DNA from: Steroidobacteraceae bacterium
Lineage (GTDB): Bacteria > Pseudomonadota > Gammaproteobacteria > Steroidobacterales > Steroidobacteraceae
Assembly: GCA_019187495.1 (NCBI GenBank)
Contig: JABAQN010000028.1
Span: forward strand, 1 to 48,624
Direction of reading: 5' to 3'
DNA: 48,624 bases
Below, one piece after another: positions 9,064-17,337 of this stretch (positions are counted from its first letter, which is position 1; every line of letters begins with the position of its first letter). Below the pieces are notes generated by a model that was given only the letters and a program-made list of their open reading frames with translations, was not told the DNA's origin and did not search any database. The position numbers and the translations under genes were made by a program.

Positions 9064-11742
9064 TCAGGCGTTGACGGCCTTCAGCACGCGCTGCGGCTGC
9101 GCGATGCCGTAGCCCTGCGCGTAATCGACGCCGAGGCTCGTCAGCATCTGGATGATCTCCGCGTTCTCGGCGAACTCGGCGATCGTCTGCTTGCCGGTCA
9201 GGTGGCCGATCTCGTTGATCGAGCGCACCATCTCGCGGTCGATCGGGTCGTGCAGGATCTCGCGCACGAAGCTGCCGTCGATCTTCAGGAAATCGACCGG
9301 GAAGTGCTTCAGGTAGCCGAACGACGACAGGCCGGTGCCGAAATCGTCGAGCGCGAACTTGCAGCCGAGTTCCTTCAGCGCCTGGATGAAGCGGTTCGCC
9401 TGCGAGAAGCTCGCGACCGCCGCGGTTTCGGTGATCTCGAAGCAGATCTTCGAGGCGTCGATGCCGCTCTTGCCGAACTGGTCGATCACGAACGGCAGGA
9501 ACTTGTCGTCGCCGAGGCTCTGGCCCGACAGGTTGATCGAGCACATCGCGAGGCGCTCGCGCTCGTCGGCTTCGGAAACGAGCCAGCGGAACGCGTTCTC
9601 GATCACCCAGCGGTCGATGTTCGGCGTGATGCCGTAGCGTTCGGCGGCCACGATGAAGTTGTCGGGCGACACCATGCGGCCGTTCTCGTCGCGCATGCGC
9701 AGCAGCAGTTCGTAGTGCGCGCCCTGGATCTGGGTGGCCGGCTGCAGCGGCTGGATCGTCATCCGGTAGAGCTCGAAGCGTCCTTCCTCGAGCGCCGAAT
9801 TGATGCGCGCGGCCCATTGCATCTCGCGCCGCCGGCGCATCAGCTCGATGTCGTTCTCGGCGAAGCTGTGCACGCGGTTGCGCCCCGATTCCTTGGCCGC
9901 CGCGCACGCGCTGTCGGCGGCCGAGAGCACGGATGCCACGTCCTCGTTGTCGGCCGTGATCGGCACGACACCGATGCTCGCGCCGAGGCGGAACACGCGA
10001 TCTTCCCAGGTGAAGCGGAAATTGCGCAGTGCCTCGCGCAGCGTCTCGGCCGTGCGCATCGCCTCGTCGAGCGAGCAGCTCTCGAGCAGGATGCCGAACT
10101 CGTCGCCGCCGAGGCGCGACAGCGTGTCGCGCCAGCGGACCTTCGACTTCAGCAGCGCGCCGACCTGGCCGAGCAGCGCGTCGCCTGCGCTGTGGCCGCA
10201 GGTATCGTTGATGATCTTGAACTGGTCGATGTCGAGGTAGCAGAGCGCGTAGGACGCCTCGCGGGCCTTGGCGCTCTTCAGCGCGCGCTCGAGCCGGTTC
10301 TCGAACTCGCGGCGATTGACGAGGCCGGTCAGGATGTCGTGGCTCGCGTGGTAGGACAGCCGGCGGTTCAGCTCGCGGGATTCCGACACGTCGTGGAACA
10401 CGAGCACGCCGCCGCAGACCCTGCCGGCGCCGTCGCGGATCGGCGCTGCGGTGCTCTCTACATAAAGTTCGTTGCCGTCGCGGCGGATCAGCAGCATCGG
10501 CCGCACCGACTTGATCGGGCGGATCCGCCTGACCGACATCGTCAGCGGGTTCTCGAGCGGTTCGCAGGTTTCCTCGTGGAACGCCTTGAACACGTCGTCG
10601 ACCGACCGGCCCATCGCGTCCTCGAGCCGCCAGCCGGTCAGCTCCTCCGCGATCGGGTTGATGTAGTCGATGATCGAATTCTCGTCGCTCGTGATCACGC
10701 CGTCGCCGATCGACTGCAGCGTGATCTGCGCGCTCTCCTTCTCGCGAAACAGCGCCTCCTCGTAGAGCTTGCGCTCCGTGATGTCGAACTCCATGCCGAC
10801 GAGGCGCAGCAGGCGCCCGGCGCTGTCGACGTGGGCTTTCGCGCGGCTGATGACCCAGCGCCACTCGCCGCTCCTGTGGCGCATCCGGTGGATGCTCTCG
10901 CAGATCGGCGACTGTCCCTCGACGTGCTCGCGCATCGCGATCTGCACGCGCGACATGTCGTCCGGATGGACGAGCGCACGCCAGTCGGTCGGGCCCACGA
11001 GGTCATCGTCGCTGTAGCCGAGCATGTCCTTCCAGCGCTGCGAGAAGGTGACGACATTGGTCTCGGTATCGAAATCCCACATGCCCTCGTTCGCCGCGGC
11101 CTGCGCGAGTCCGACGCGCAGTTCGAGGTCCTCGAGGCGCACCGCGAGCCGCACGCGCTCGAGACCGGTGGCGAGGCTCGTGCCGAGCAGTTTCAGCAGC
11201 AGCTGGACGTTGACGTCCCACGGCCCGCGCGCCATCGCGTTGGCGAGCCCGAGGATGCCCGCCGGGCGGCCCTGCACCCGGAACGCGACCAGCAGCGTCG
11301 AGCCGATTTTCAGCGCCGCGAAGCGGCGCGCTTCCGCCGCGCTGTCCTTGCGCGGCGAACCGGTATCGCGCAGTTCCGAGAGCCGCAGGTGCTCGAGCCG
11401 CGAATGCAGCCACGGCAGGTCGGTGAGCGCGGTGCCGCGCAGCTCCTCGAGGCGCGTCTGCGCGAATGCGCCGCGCGCGACGTGGACATCGCCGATGGCA
11501 TTCTCGCCGAACATCGCGACGAATGCGGCGTCGCAGGCGGTGGCTTCACGCAGCGACTCGAGGCTCTGCGCCACGACCTCCGCGAGCGTCTCGCGCCGCA
11601 TGTTCTGCAGGTCGACCGCAATCTTCGTGCAGATGACGTCGAGCCCGAGTGCGGGACGCGTGCCGCGCGCGTTGAAAACGCCCGGCGCCAGGATATCGGA
11701 GGCGGTGAACTCGGCAGGTCTGTCGGACGTTACGCCGGGCAT
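9064..11742 (-). CDS. GAF-PAS-PAS-GGDEF-EAL cyclic di-GMP enzyme
   Basis: A soluble multidomain protein of 892 aa from ATG 11742. An in-frame start at 11868 would give 934 aa, but the extra residues look non-conserved and sit next to an AT-rich stretch (11860-11905) that could be a promoter. Order: a GAF-like domain, two PAS domains (the first ending in DITERK), a GGDEF domain with an intact RLGGDEF active site, and an EAL domain. The EAL motif reads YELLLR. The other catalytic residues (Asn in INLSGQ, Glu in FEITET, DDFGTG, Lys in LKIDGSF, Gln in YAQGYG) are kept, so both synthesis and hydrolysis of c-di-GMP are possible. It lies 81 bp upstream of the amidohydrolase gene. Confidence 0.9.
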   Translation of the reverse strand: MPGVTSDRPAEFTASDILAPGVFNARGTRPALGLDVICTKIAVDLQNMRRETLAEVVAQSLESLREATACDAAFVAMFGENAIGDVHVARGAFAQTRLEELRGTALTDLPWLHSRLEHLRLSELRDTGSPRKDSAAEARRFAALKIGSTLLVAFRVQGRPAGILGLANAMARGPWDVNVQLLLKLLGTSLATGLERVRLAVRLEDLELRVGLAQAAANEGMWDFDTETNVVTFSQRWKDMLGYSDDDLVGPTDWRALVHPDDMSRVQIAMREHVEGQSPICESIHRMRHRSGEWRWVISRAKAHVDSAGRLLRLVGMEFDITERKLYEEALFREKESAQITLQSIGDGVITSDENSIIDYINPIAEELTGWRLEDAMGRSVDDVFKAFHEETCEPLENPLTMSVRRIRPIKSVRPMLLIRRDGNELYVESTAAPIRDGAGRVCGGVLVFHDVSESRELNRRLSYHASHDILTGLVNRREFENRLERALKSAKAREASYALCYLDIDQFKIINDTCGHSAGDALLGQVGALLKSKVRWRDTLSRLGGDEFGILLESCSLDEAMRTAETLREALRNFRFTWEDRVFRLGASIGVVPITADNEDVASVLSAADSACAAAKESGRNRVHSFAENDIELMRRRREMQWAARINSALEEGRFELYRMTIQPLQPATQIQGAHYELLLRMRDENGRMVSPDNFIVAAERYGITPNIDRWVIENAFRWLVSEADERERLAMCSINLSGQSLGDDKFLPFVIDQFGKSGIDASKICFEITETAAVASFSQANRFIQALKELGCKFALDDFGTGLSSFGYLKHFPVDFLKIDGSFVREILHDPIDREMVRSINEIGHLTGKQTIAEFAENAEIIQMLTSLGVDYAQGYGIAQPQRVLKAVNA

Positions 11743-11904
11743 CGAGGGTCGATCCCCAAAACTGCGAGACGGGATTCTGACAAACCGGCGACCCCCTGCC
11801 ATGGACTTGCGACACACTACGCGCGCACGCGCCGTGAGTCGGTTACGGCCGGATTGTGTCACACTCAATGAAGATTACAAGCTAAGGGATTGTCTTAGAT
11901 ACAG

Positions 11905-13635
11905 TTACGGTCGCCCTGCCGACGATGCGACATATTTCGGCGGCGCGTAGCGGATGACGCGACGATCATCGCCGCGCAGCACGCAGTCCGCCGCCGGCGT
12001 ACCGGACACGAGCGACCACGACTCGCCGGCGGACCGGCCGGCGGCCTGCCGGTTCGCGCCGGTGAAACACGGCGCGAGCATCGAATCCGGCACGAGCAGC
12101 ACGCGGTCCGGCCTTGCCGCGAGCCAGCGCGCGGCATCGGCGGCCTCATCCTCACCCTTGCGCCAGCGACGATGGCCGAAGTTCACGCTCGCTCGATCGA
12201 GGTACAGGAGGAATTGCTCCTTGTAGGCGACGAGTCCGAGTTCGTGGTCGCGCGGCACGGCGGCGAGCACGCCGCGCATGAACGCACTGCCCGAGCGCAC
12301 CGGATCGATGCGCGGCTCGATGGCCCAGGAAAAGGCGACGGCGAGCGCCGCGAGGACCCATGGCCAGGCGTAGAGCCGGCGCCGCCAGGTGATGAGCCAC
12401 GCAAGCACACATGCAGCCGCGACGATGCCCACGGGCAGGTCGCCGGGCATGCCCTCCTCCGCCAGCAGCCCGACCACCTTCGGCACCCGCAGCGCGAGCG
12501 CGGTGGCGAACAGGACGAACAGCAGCGCGAGCGCGCCGGCTGTGATGGCGCTCGCCCGCGCGACGCCCCGGCGCGTGAACACGGCGGGCAGCGCGCCCGC
12601 GGCGGCGACGGCGAGCGCCGGCAGCGCGGGCAGCACGTACACGCCGCGCTTGCCGGGGCTCATCGTGAAGAAAAGCAGCACCAGCGCGATCCAGAGGAGC
12701 GGCAGCCACACGCGCGCGTCGCGCGCCCGCCAGGCGTCGCGCCAGCGCGGCACCAGCCAGAATGCGAGCACGGGCCACGGCAGCCACAGGAGTGGTATCA
12801 CCTCGACGAAGTAGTAGTACCAGGCCTTCACGTGGTGCCATGCGGCCGCATAGCGCGTGACGGTCTGGTGGAAGAGGATCTCGTCGCGATAGGCGGCGTA
12901 TTCCGGCAGCCCCCGGTGCGCAACGGCGAGCAGCATCGGCACGAGCCACACGGCGATCGCCAGCAGGAATCCGAGCGGCGCGAGCGCCCAGCGCCATCCG
13001 CCGCGGTCGAAAACCGCCAGCCCCTGCCAGGCATGGCGCCGCAGGACCGCCCACGGGATCAGGATCAGGAACGGCAGGAAACCCACGCCCTTCGTGATGA
13101 CCCCGAGCCCCGATGCGACGCCGGCGGCGAAATACCAGCCCCACGCGGGCCCGAGCAGCAGGTGGCGCGCGAAGCCATAGACGCCGAGCGTGATGAGACC
13201 GCATACGGTCGCATCGATCTGCGCACCGCGCGCGACCATGACGAATTGCAGCGTGCAGGCGAGGGTCAGCGCGGCGGCGAGCGCCGCCTCCCGGCCGAAC
13301 AGGCGCCGCGCGAGATCGTACACGGCGAGCAGCGTGCCGCCGGCCGCGACCAGCGACGGCAGCAGGAACGCGAAGCGCAGTGAACCGGTGATCGAGAGCA
13401 CCGCGGCGATCAGCCACATGTAGAGCGGCGGCTTGTCCTGGTACAGGTCGCCGCCCACGCGCGGAAAGAGCCAGTCACCGCTCGCCACCATGTCGCGCGC
13501 CACCGCCGCGAAGCGCGGCTCATCCGCCGGCCAGGGATCGCGCAGCCCGATGCCGCTGCCGACGAGCACAGTGAGCGCGAGCAGCAGCCACGCGAGGTCC
13601 TGCCAGGGCAACGCGCGCGTCGAGGTCGACGGCAT
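11905..13635 (-). CDS. GT39-family (ArnT/PMT-like) glycosyltransferase
   Basis: A 576-aa polytopic inner-membrane protein. The N-terminal segment has a DPWPADEPRFAAVARDM motif with the Asp/Glu pair typical of PMT and ArnT enzymes in the first periplasmic loop. It is followed by QDKPPLYMWL and about ten hydrophobic helices. A C-terminal soluble part begins near residue 430. Members use polyprenyl-phosphate sugars to glycosylate lipid A, lipids or proteins in the periplasm. It starts 3 bp after the LAB_N gene, with a GT2 gene before that, which is an ArnC/ArnT-like arrangement. The acceptor is unknown. Confidence 0.85.
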   Translation of the reverse strand: MPSTSTRALPWQDLAWLLLALTVLVGSGIGLRDPWPADEPRFAAVARDMVASGDWLFPRVGGDLYQDKPPLYMWLIAAVLSITGSLRFAFLLPSLVAAGGTLLAVYDLARRLFGREAALAAALTLACTLQFVMVARGAQIDATVCGLITLGVYGFARHLLLGPAWGWYFAAGVASGLGVITKGVGFLPFLILIPWAVLRRHAWQGLAVFDRGGWRWALAPLGFLLAIAVWLVPMLLAVAHRGLPEYAAYRDEILFHQTVTRYAAAWHHVKAWYYYFVEVIPLLWLPWPVLAFWLVPRWRDAWRARDARVWLPLLWIALVLLFFTMSPGKRGVYVLPALPALAVAAAGALPAVFTRRGVARASAITAGALALLFVLFATALALRVPKVVGLLAEEGMPGDLPVGIVAAACVLAWLITWRRRLYAWPWVLAALAVAFSWAIEPRIDPVRSGSAFMRGVLAAVPRDHELGLVAYKEQFLLYLDRASVNFGHRRWRKGEDEAADAARWLAARPDRVLLVPDSMLAPCFTGANRQAAGRSAGESWSLVSGTPAADCVLRGDDRRVIRYAPPKYVASSAGRP

Positions 13636-13638
13636 CGG

Positions 13639-13920
13639 CTAACCGGGCGCGCCGCCCGCGGGTCGCGAGCGCAGCAGTTGCAGGTTGCGCAGATACACGA
13701 TGAGTCCGGCGCCCTGGCCGACGATGAACACCGGATCCTTGCGATGGATCGCGTAGGCGAGGAGCAGCGCGCCGCCCGCGACGCTGAAGTACCAGAACAT
13801 GTGCGGCACGACGCTTTGCTTGCGGCGCTCGCTCGCGATCCATTGCACGAGGAAGCGCGCCGAGAACAGGCCCTGCGCGACGAAGCCGAGCGCCATCCAG
13901 ATCGTCTGCTCCTGGGTCAC
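13639..13920 (-). CDS. LAB_N-domain membrane protein
   Basis: A 93-aa protein with three hydrophobic segments and the motifs FSARFLVQWIASER and YFSVAGGALLLAYAI, characteristic of the so-called lipid-A-biosynthesis N-terminal (LAB_N) domain. This domain is often fused to, or encoded beside, GT2 and GT39 glycosyltransferases. Its size and place between those two genes suggest a small partner, perhaps in polyprenyl-sugar flipping, but that is inference. GTG 13920 overlaps the GT2 stop (GTGA), which fixes the start. Confidence 0.8.
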   Translation of the reverse strand: MTQEQTIWMALGFVAQGLFSARFLVQWIASERRKQSVVPHMFWYFSVAGGALLLAYAIHRKDPVFIVGQGAGLIVYLRNLQLLRSRPAGGAPG

Positions 13921-14675
13921 GTCCGCTCCCCCGCGGGCGCATCCGCGCCCCGCACTTCGTCCGCCCGCAGGCCGGGCCAATAGCGCCGCCCGAGCCACAT
14001 CACCCCGAAGAGGTCCACGATCCCGACCCACAGCCGATCGAACATGCCGTACTTCGACTGGCCGCGATGGCGTGGCCGGTGCCGCACCGGCACCGACACG
14101 ACACGCGCCCCGTGGCGCTGGAAAAGCGCCGGCAGGAAACGGTGCATGTGATCGAACCGGGGCAGCGCCAGGAACACGTCGCGATCGAACAGCTTGATGC
14201 CGCAGCCGGTGTCGGGCGTGCCGTCATTCAGCATCCAGCCCCGCACGCCGTTCGCGATGCGCGACTGTAGGTGCCGGCGCCATGTGTCCTTGCGGCTGAC
14301 GCGGTGGCCCATCACGAGGCGCACGCCATCGGCGTCGCCCAGTTCGCGCGCCGCGAGCAATGCCGGGATGTCGGCCGGATCGTTCTGGCCGTCGCCGTCG
14401 AGTGTCGCGATCCGGTCCGCGCGCGCGTGCGCGACGCCGCTGCAGACACCGGCGCTCTGGCCGCTGCGGCGCGAGTGGCGCAGCAGGCGCAGTGGCGCGA
14501 CGCCCGCAGCGCGCAGCGCGAGCACGGTGTCACCCGTGGCATCGGTGCTGCCGTCGTCGATGAACAGGATTTCGTAGGTGCGGCCGGCCAGCGCGGCGGC
14601 AATCTCCCGCACGAGCGGCTCGACATTGTCGGCCTCGTTGAAAACCGGGATGACGACCGAGATTTCGGGTTTCAC
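13917..14675 (-). CDS. GT2 family glycosyltransferase (dolichyl-phosphate mannose synthase/ArnC-like)
   Basis: A 252-aa GT-A fold enzyme with the ISVVIPVFNE N-terminus, FIDDGSTD and TLDGDGQNDP (DXD-type nucleotide-sugar and metal site), and an LFDRDVF segment. A QSKYGMFDR motif lies near the C-terminus. It probably charges undecaprenyl phosphate with a sugar for the GT39 enzyme encoded two genes downstream. Its C-terminus lacks the two membrane helices of ArnC proper; one amphipathic or hydrophobic stretch near 210-228 may anchor it. GTG 14675 has GGAG 10 bp upstream. Confidence 0.88.
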   Translation of the reverse strand: MKPEISVVIPVFNEADNVEPLVREIAAALAGRTYEILFIDDGSTDATGDTVLALRAAGVAPLRLLRHSRRSGQSAGVCSGVAHARADRIATLDGDGQNDPADIPALLAARELGDADGVRLVMGHRVSRKDTWRRHLQSRIANGVRGWMLNDGTPDTGCGIKLFDRDVFLALPRFDHMHRFLPALFQRHGARVVSVPVRHRPRHRGQSKYGMFDRLWVGIVDLFGVMWLGRRYWPGLRADEVRGADAPAGERT

Positions 14676-14726
14676 TCGCAGCAGGCTCCGTGGATATCCG
14701 GCGTGGGACTGCGGCGGCGCGCCGGA

Positions 14727-15458
14727 TCAATCGGCGCCACGCAACGCCTCGCGCGCCCGCGCAAACTGCCCCTTCAGTTCCGCCGCCATGTCCTGCTGCC
14801 ATTGTCGCATGCCCGCCGCGTCGAGCGTGCGCGGCACGCGCCGCGGCGCGCCGATCGCGATCACGATGCGGGCGAACGGCAGCGGGATCACGAAGCGGTC
14901 CCAGTGGAAGAGGATGGCGCGGCTCGCGGCATAGGCCATCGGCAGCATCGGCCGGCCGGACATCTGCGCGAGCAGGATCGCGCCGGGCTTGAACTCGAAG
15001 CGCGGGCCGCGCGGACCATCCGGCGTGATCAGCGGCGACACGCCGCGCTTGACCAGCGCCTCGTAGTAGTCGCGCAGCGCGCGGGCACCGGTATGCGTCG
15101 AGCTGCCGCGCACGGCGACGCCGCCGAAGCGGTCGACCAGCATCGCGCCGATCTCGCCGTCGACCGACGGACTGATCAGGAAGCCCGCGGTCACCCGCGG
15201 ATGCTGCTCGAGCAGCCACTTCGCGCAGAAAAGCTGATGCTGGTGCCACAGGACCGGTATGAAGGAAGGCGCCATGGCGAGCGCCGCGTCGAGGTGCTCC
15301 GCGCCGATCACCCGCGGCCGGCGAGCCATGCGCCACACCGCCCGGATCAGTGCCGCGCCGGGCGGCACGACGAACCAGCGATACACGAAGCGGCGCAGCG
15401 GCGTCATGCGCCGGCGCGACGTGGTTTCGGCCGGGCGCCGGACCGGATCGTCGCTCAC
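14727..15458 (-). CDS. DUF374-type lysophospholipid acyltransferase-like protein
   Basis: A 243-aa protein of the LPLAT superfamily. It has a hydrophobic N-terminal helix, then LWHQHQLF, SPSVDGEIGA, VRGSSTHTG and PDGPRGPRF motifs typical of DUF374 proteins, which resemble the lipid A acyltransferase core. The GTG at 15458 overlaps the stop of the phosphopantetheinyl transferase gene (GTGA); ATG 15407 is an alternative. The overlap links it to carrier-protein chemistry and suggests use of an acyl-carrier-bound chain, but donor and acceptor are unknown. Confidence 0.8.
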   Translation of the reverse strand: MSDDPVRRPAETTSRRRMTPLRRFVYRWFVVPPGAALIRAVWRMARRPRVIGAEHLDAALAMAPSFIPVLWHQHQLFCAKWLLEQHPRVTAGFLISPSVDGEIGAMLVDRFGGVAVRGSSTHTGARALRDYYEALVKRGVSPLITPDGPRGPRFEFKPGAILLAQMSGRPMLPMAYAASRAILFHWDRFVIPLPFARIVIAIGAPRRVPRTLDAAGMRQWQQDMAAELKGQFARAREALRGAD

Positions 15459-16009
15459 AGCCGGCACACTTCGAACGGCACGTCCGGCTCGCTCGTCATC
15501 AGGCAGGCCGCCCAGCGCCCGTCGATATCGACGTCGCGCGCATGGTAGCGCACGCCACGAAACGAGGCACCGCCGGCATGCACGCGCACCGAGCCGATTT
15601 CCTCGATGGTGCCGCCGCCCGCCTTGAGCGCCGCTTCCTTCGCCATCCAGAACCGGCGTGCGCCGATCGCACGCGCGAGCACGAGTTCGTCGGCATCGCA
15701 AATGGTCGCGAAGGTGAGGCGCTCGACCGCGTCGTCGCATTCGACGTCGAGCCCGACGTCACCGCGGGTCACCGCCGCGCACGCGATCAGCGGCGCGGAA
15801 TGCGCGATGCTGAAATCCGGTCCGCCGGGACAGCGTGGTTTGCCGCGTGGCGCGTTTTCGATGCGCGCCGGATCGGCAGCGGCGAAGACCGGCTCCACGC
15901 TGCGCAGCGCATCGATGCAGGCGTGCGCGAGGCGCCTGCCGATCCGCGTTTCGTCACTCGCCGTGTGTCCGTGCCACGCCGAGTAATATAAGATGCCGCG
16001 CAGCTTCAA
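15455..16009 (-). CDS. 4'-phosphopantetheinyl transferase (Sfp/AcpT type)
   Basis: A 184-aa enzyme that transfers phosphopantetheine from CoA to a carrier-protein serine. It has the family motifs FSIAHS, GDVGLDVE (metal-binding Asp/Glu) and FWMAKEAALKAGG. The start is taken as TTG 16009, the first start in frame; there is no good ribosome site, and an AT-rich stretch inside the first codons (15984-15992) may be promoter DNA, so a later start is possible. The likely partner is the carrier domain of the acyl-AMP ligase encoded by the divergent operon 1.3 kb away. Confidence 0.85.
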   Translation of the reverse strand: MKLRGILYYSAWHGHTASDETRIGRRLAHACIDALRSVEPVFAAADPARIENAPRGKPRCPGGPDFSIAHSAPLIACAAVTRGDVGLDVECDDAVERLTFATICDADELVLARAIGARRFWMAKEAALKAGGGTIEEIGSVRVHAGGASFRGVRYHARDVDIDGRWAACLMTSEPDVPFEVCRL

Positions 16010-16011
16010 TC

Positions 16012-17337
16012 GTGCCTTCCGCAGTGAACGAAACGAATCCCGCGCCCCGCCTGCCGCCCGCAGCCGCCGAGCAGTTCGACATCGGCGCGAGCGACGATTC
16101 GCTGCCGCGCATGTCGCGCCTGTTCGCCGAACTCGGCGACATCTACCGGGTGTATGCCCCGGCGCGCCATGCGCACACCTGGCTCAGCAACCACCCGGAC
16201 GACATCAAGCGCGTACTCGTTTCGAACCACCGCAACTACACCAAGGGCATCGGCTTCGACCGGGTCAGGATTCTACTCGGTAACGGCATCGTGACGAGCG
16301 ACGGTGAACTGTGGAAACGGCAACGCTACATGATGCAGCCGATGTTCCACCGCCGCGTGCTGACCCAGTTCGGCCGCATGATCGACGAGGCGAACGACCG
16401 CTTCCTCGAGCGCTGGGCCGCGCAGGCGGCGCGCGGCGATCTCATCAACGTCACGAACGAGATGAGCGTGCTCGCGCTCGAGGTGATCCTGCGCTCGCTG
16501 TTCGGTACGGACCTCGAGCTGCTCGCGGCGCAGCCGGGCGGCAATCCGTTCGACATCTTCACCGACGAATCGGTGCGCGACCTCAGGTTCGCGTACCGCT
16601 TCCGCCAGCTGACGAAGCTGATCCAGCAGCTGATCGAGCGCCGCCGCGGCGAGCCGCCCGAGTCGCATTTCGACTTCCTCGGCATGCTGCTCGCCGCACG
16701 CGACCGCGAGACCGGCATGCCGATGACGGATCGCGAAATGATCGACGAGGTGACGACCCTCGTCGTCGCGGGCCACGAGACGACCGCGAACACGCTGAAC
16801 TGCGTCTGGTACCTGCTGTCGCAGCACCCGCAGGTCGAGGCGAAACTGCACGCCGAGATCGACGCGATGGCGGAGGAACCCGCACCGGCCCTCGCGCGCA
16901 TGGAAGAACTCGTCTACGCGAAAAGCGTGATCGACGAGACGCTGCGCCTCTACCCGCCCGTATGGGTTTTCTCGCGCCGCGCGATCGGCCCGGACACGCT
17001 CTCGGGATACCAACTGCCGGCCGGCACCGACCTGCTGCTGTCGCCCTATCACCTGCATCGTCACCCGCGTTACTGGAAGGATCCGGAGGGCTTCCATCCC
17101 GAGCGCTTCGATGCGGCGCACGAGGCCGAACGACCGCGCTTCGCCTACATGCCGTTCTCGGCGGGTCCGCGCCATTGCATCGGCGAGGCGTTCTCGATCT
17201 TCGAGATGCTGATCCACCTGGCGAAAGTCGGTCGCCGCTACCGGCTGCGCCTCGAGCACGATGGCCCCGTCGAATTCGAAGCGCAGGTGAACCTGCGCAC
17301 CCGCCACCCCCTGCACATGAGACTGGAGCGCCGATGA
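16012..17337 (+). CDS. Cytochrome P450
   Basis: A 441-aa soluble haem monooxygenase without a fused reductase. It shows the I-helix motif AGHETTA near residue 253, the K-helix ETLRLYPP, the PERF segment and the haem-binding loop FSAGPRHCIGEAF with Cys389. The sequence is closest in style to bacterial P450s that hydroxylate fatty acyl chains or terpenes. The start is GTG 16012 (GTG 16024 is possible) and no clear ribosome site is seen. An AT-rich TAATATAAG stretch at 15984-15992 could be its -10 region. The next gene overlaps by 4 bp (ATGA), suggesting that the P450 acts on an acyl group held by that gene's carrier domain. Confidence 0.92.
   Translation: MPSAVNETNPAPRLPPAAAEQFDIGASDDSLPRMSRLFAELGDIYRVYAPARHAHTWLSNHPDDIKRVLVSNHRNYTKGIGFDRVRILLGNGIVTSDGELWKRQRYMMQPMFHRRVLTQFGRMIDEANDRFLERWAAQAARGDLINVTNEMSVLALEVILRSLFGTDLELLAAQPGGNPFDIFTDESVRDLRFAYRFRQLTKLIQQLIERRRGEPPESHFDFLGMLLAARDRETGMPMTDREMIDEVTTLVVAGHETTANTLNCVWYLLSQHPQVEAKLHAEIDAMAEEPAPALARMEELVYAKSVIDETLRLYPPVWVFSRRAIGPDTLSGYQLPAGTDLLLSPYHLHRHPRYWKDPEGFHPERFDAAHEAERPRFAYMPFSAGPRHCIGEAFSIFEMLIHLAKVGRRYRLRLEHDGPVEFEAQVNLRTRHPLHMRLERR

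Noticed and set aside
8170-11871. Very long open frame (over 1200 codons) on the plus strand opposite the amidohydrolase and GGDEF-EAL genes
   Set aside because: Its translation is Arg/His/Asp-rich without any domain, as expected for the antisense of high-GC coding DNA, while the minus-strand proteins have clear domains.
13917-14675. True ArnC assignment for the GT2 gene
   Set aside because: The C-terminal pair of membrane helices typical of ArnC is not present and no arnA, arnB or arnD is nearby, so only a general GT2 call is justified.
16311-17333. In-frame extension of the acyl-AMP ligase gene into the P450 gene
   Set aside because: The translation there is an Arg/Ala/Pro-rich frame-shadow of the P450; the real start is ATG 17334 overlapping the P450 stop.
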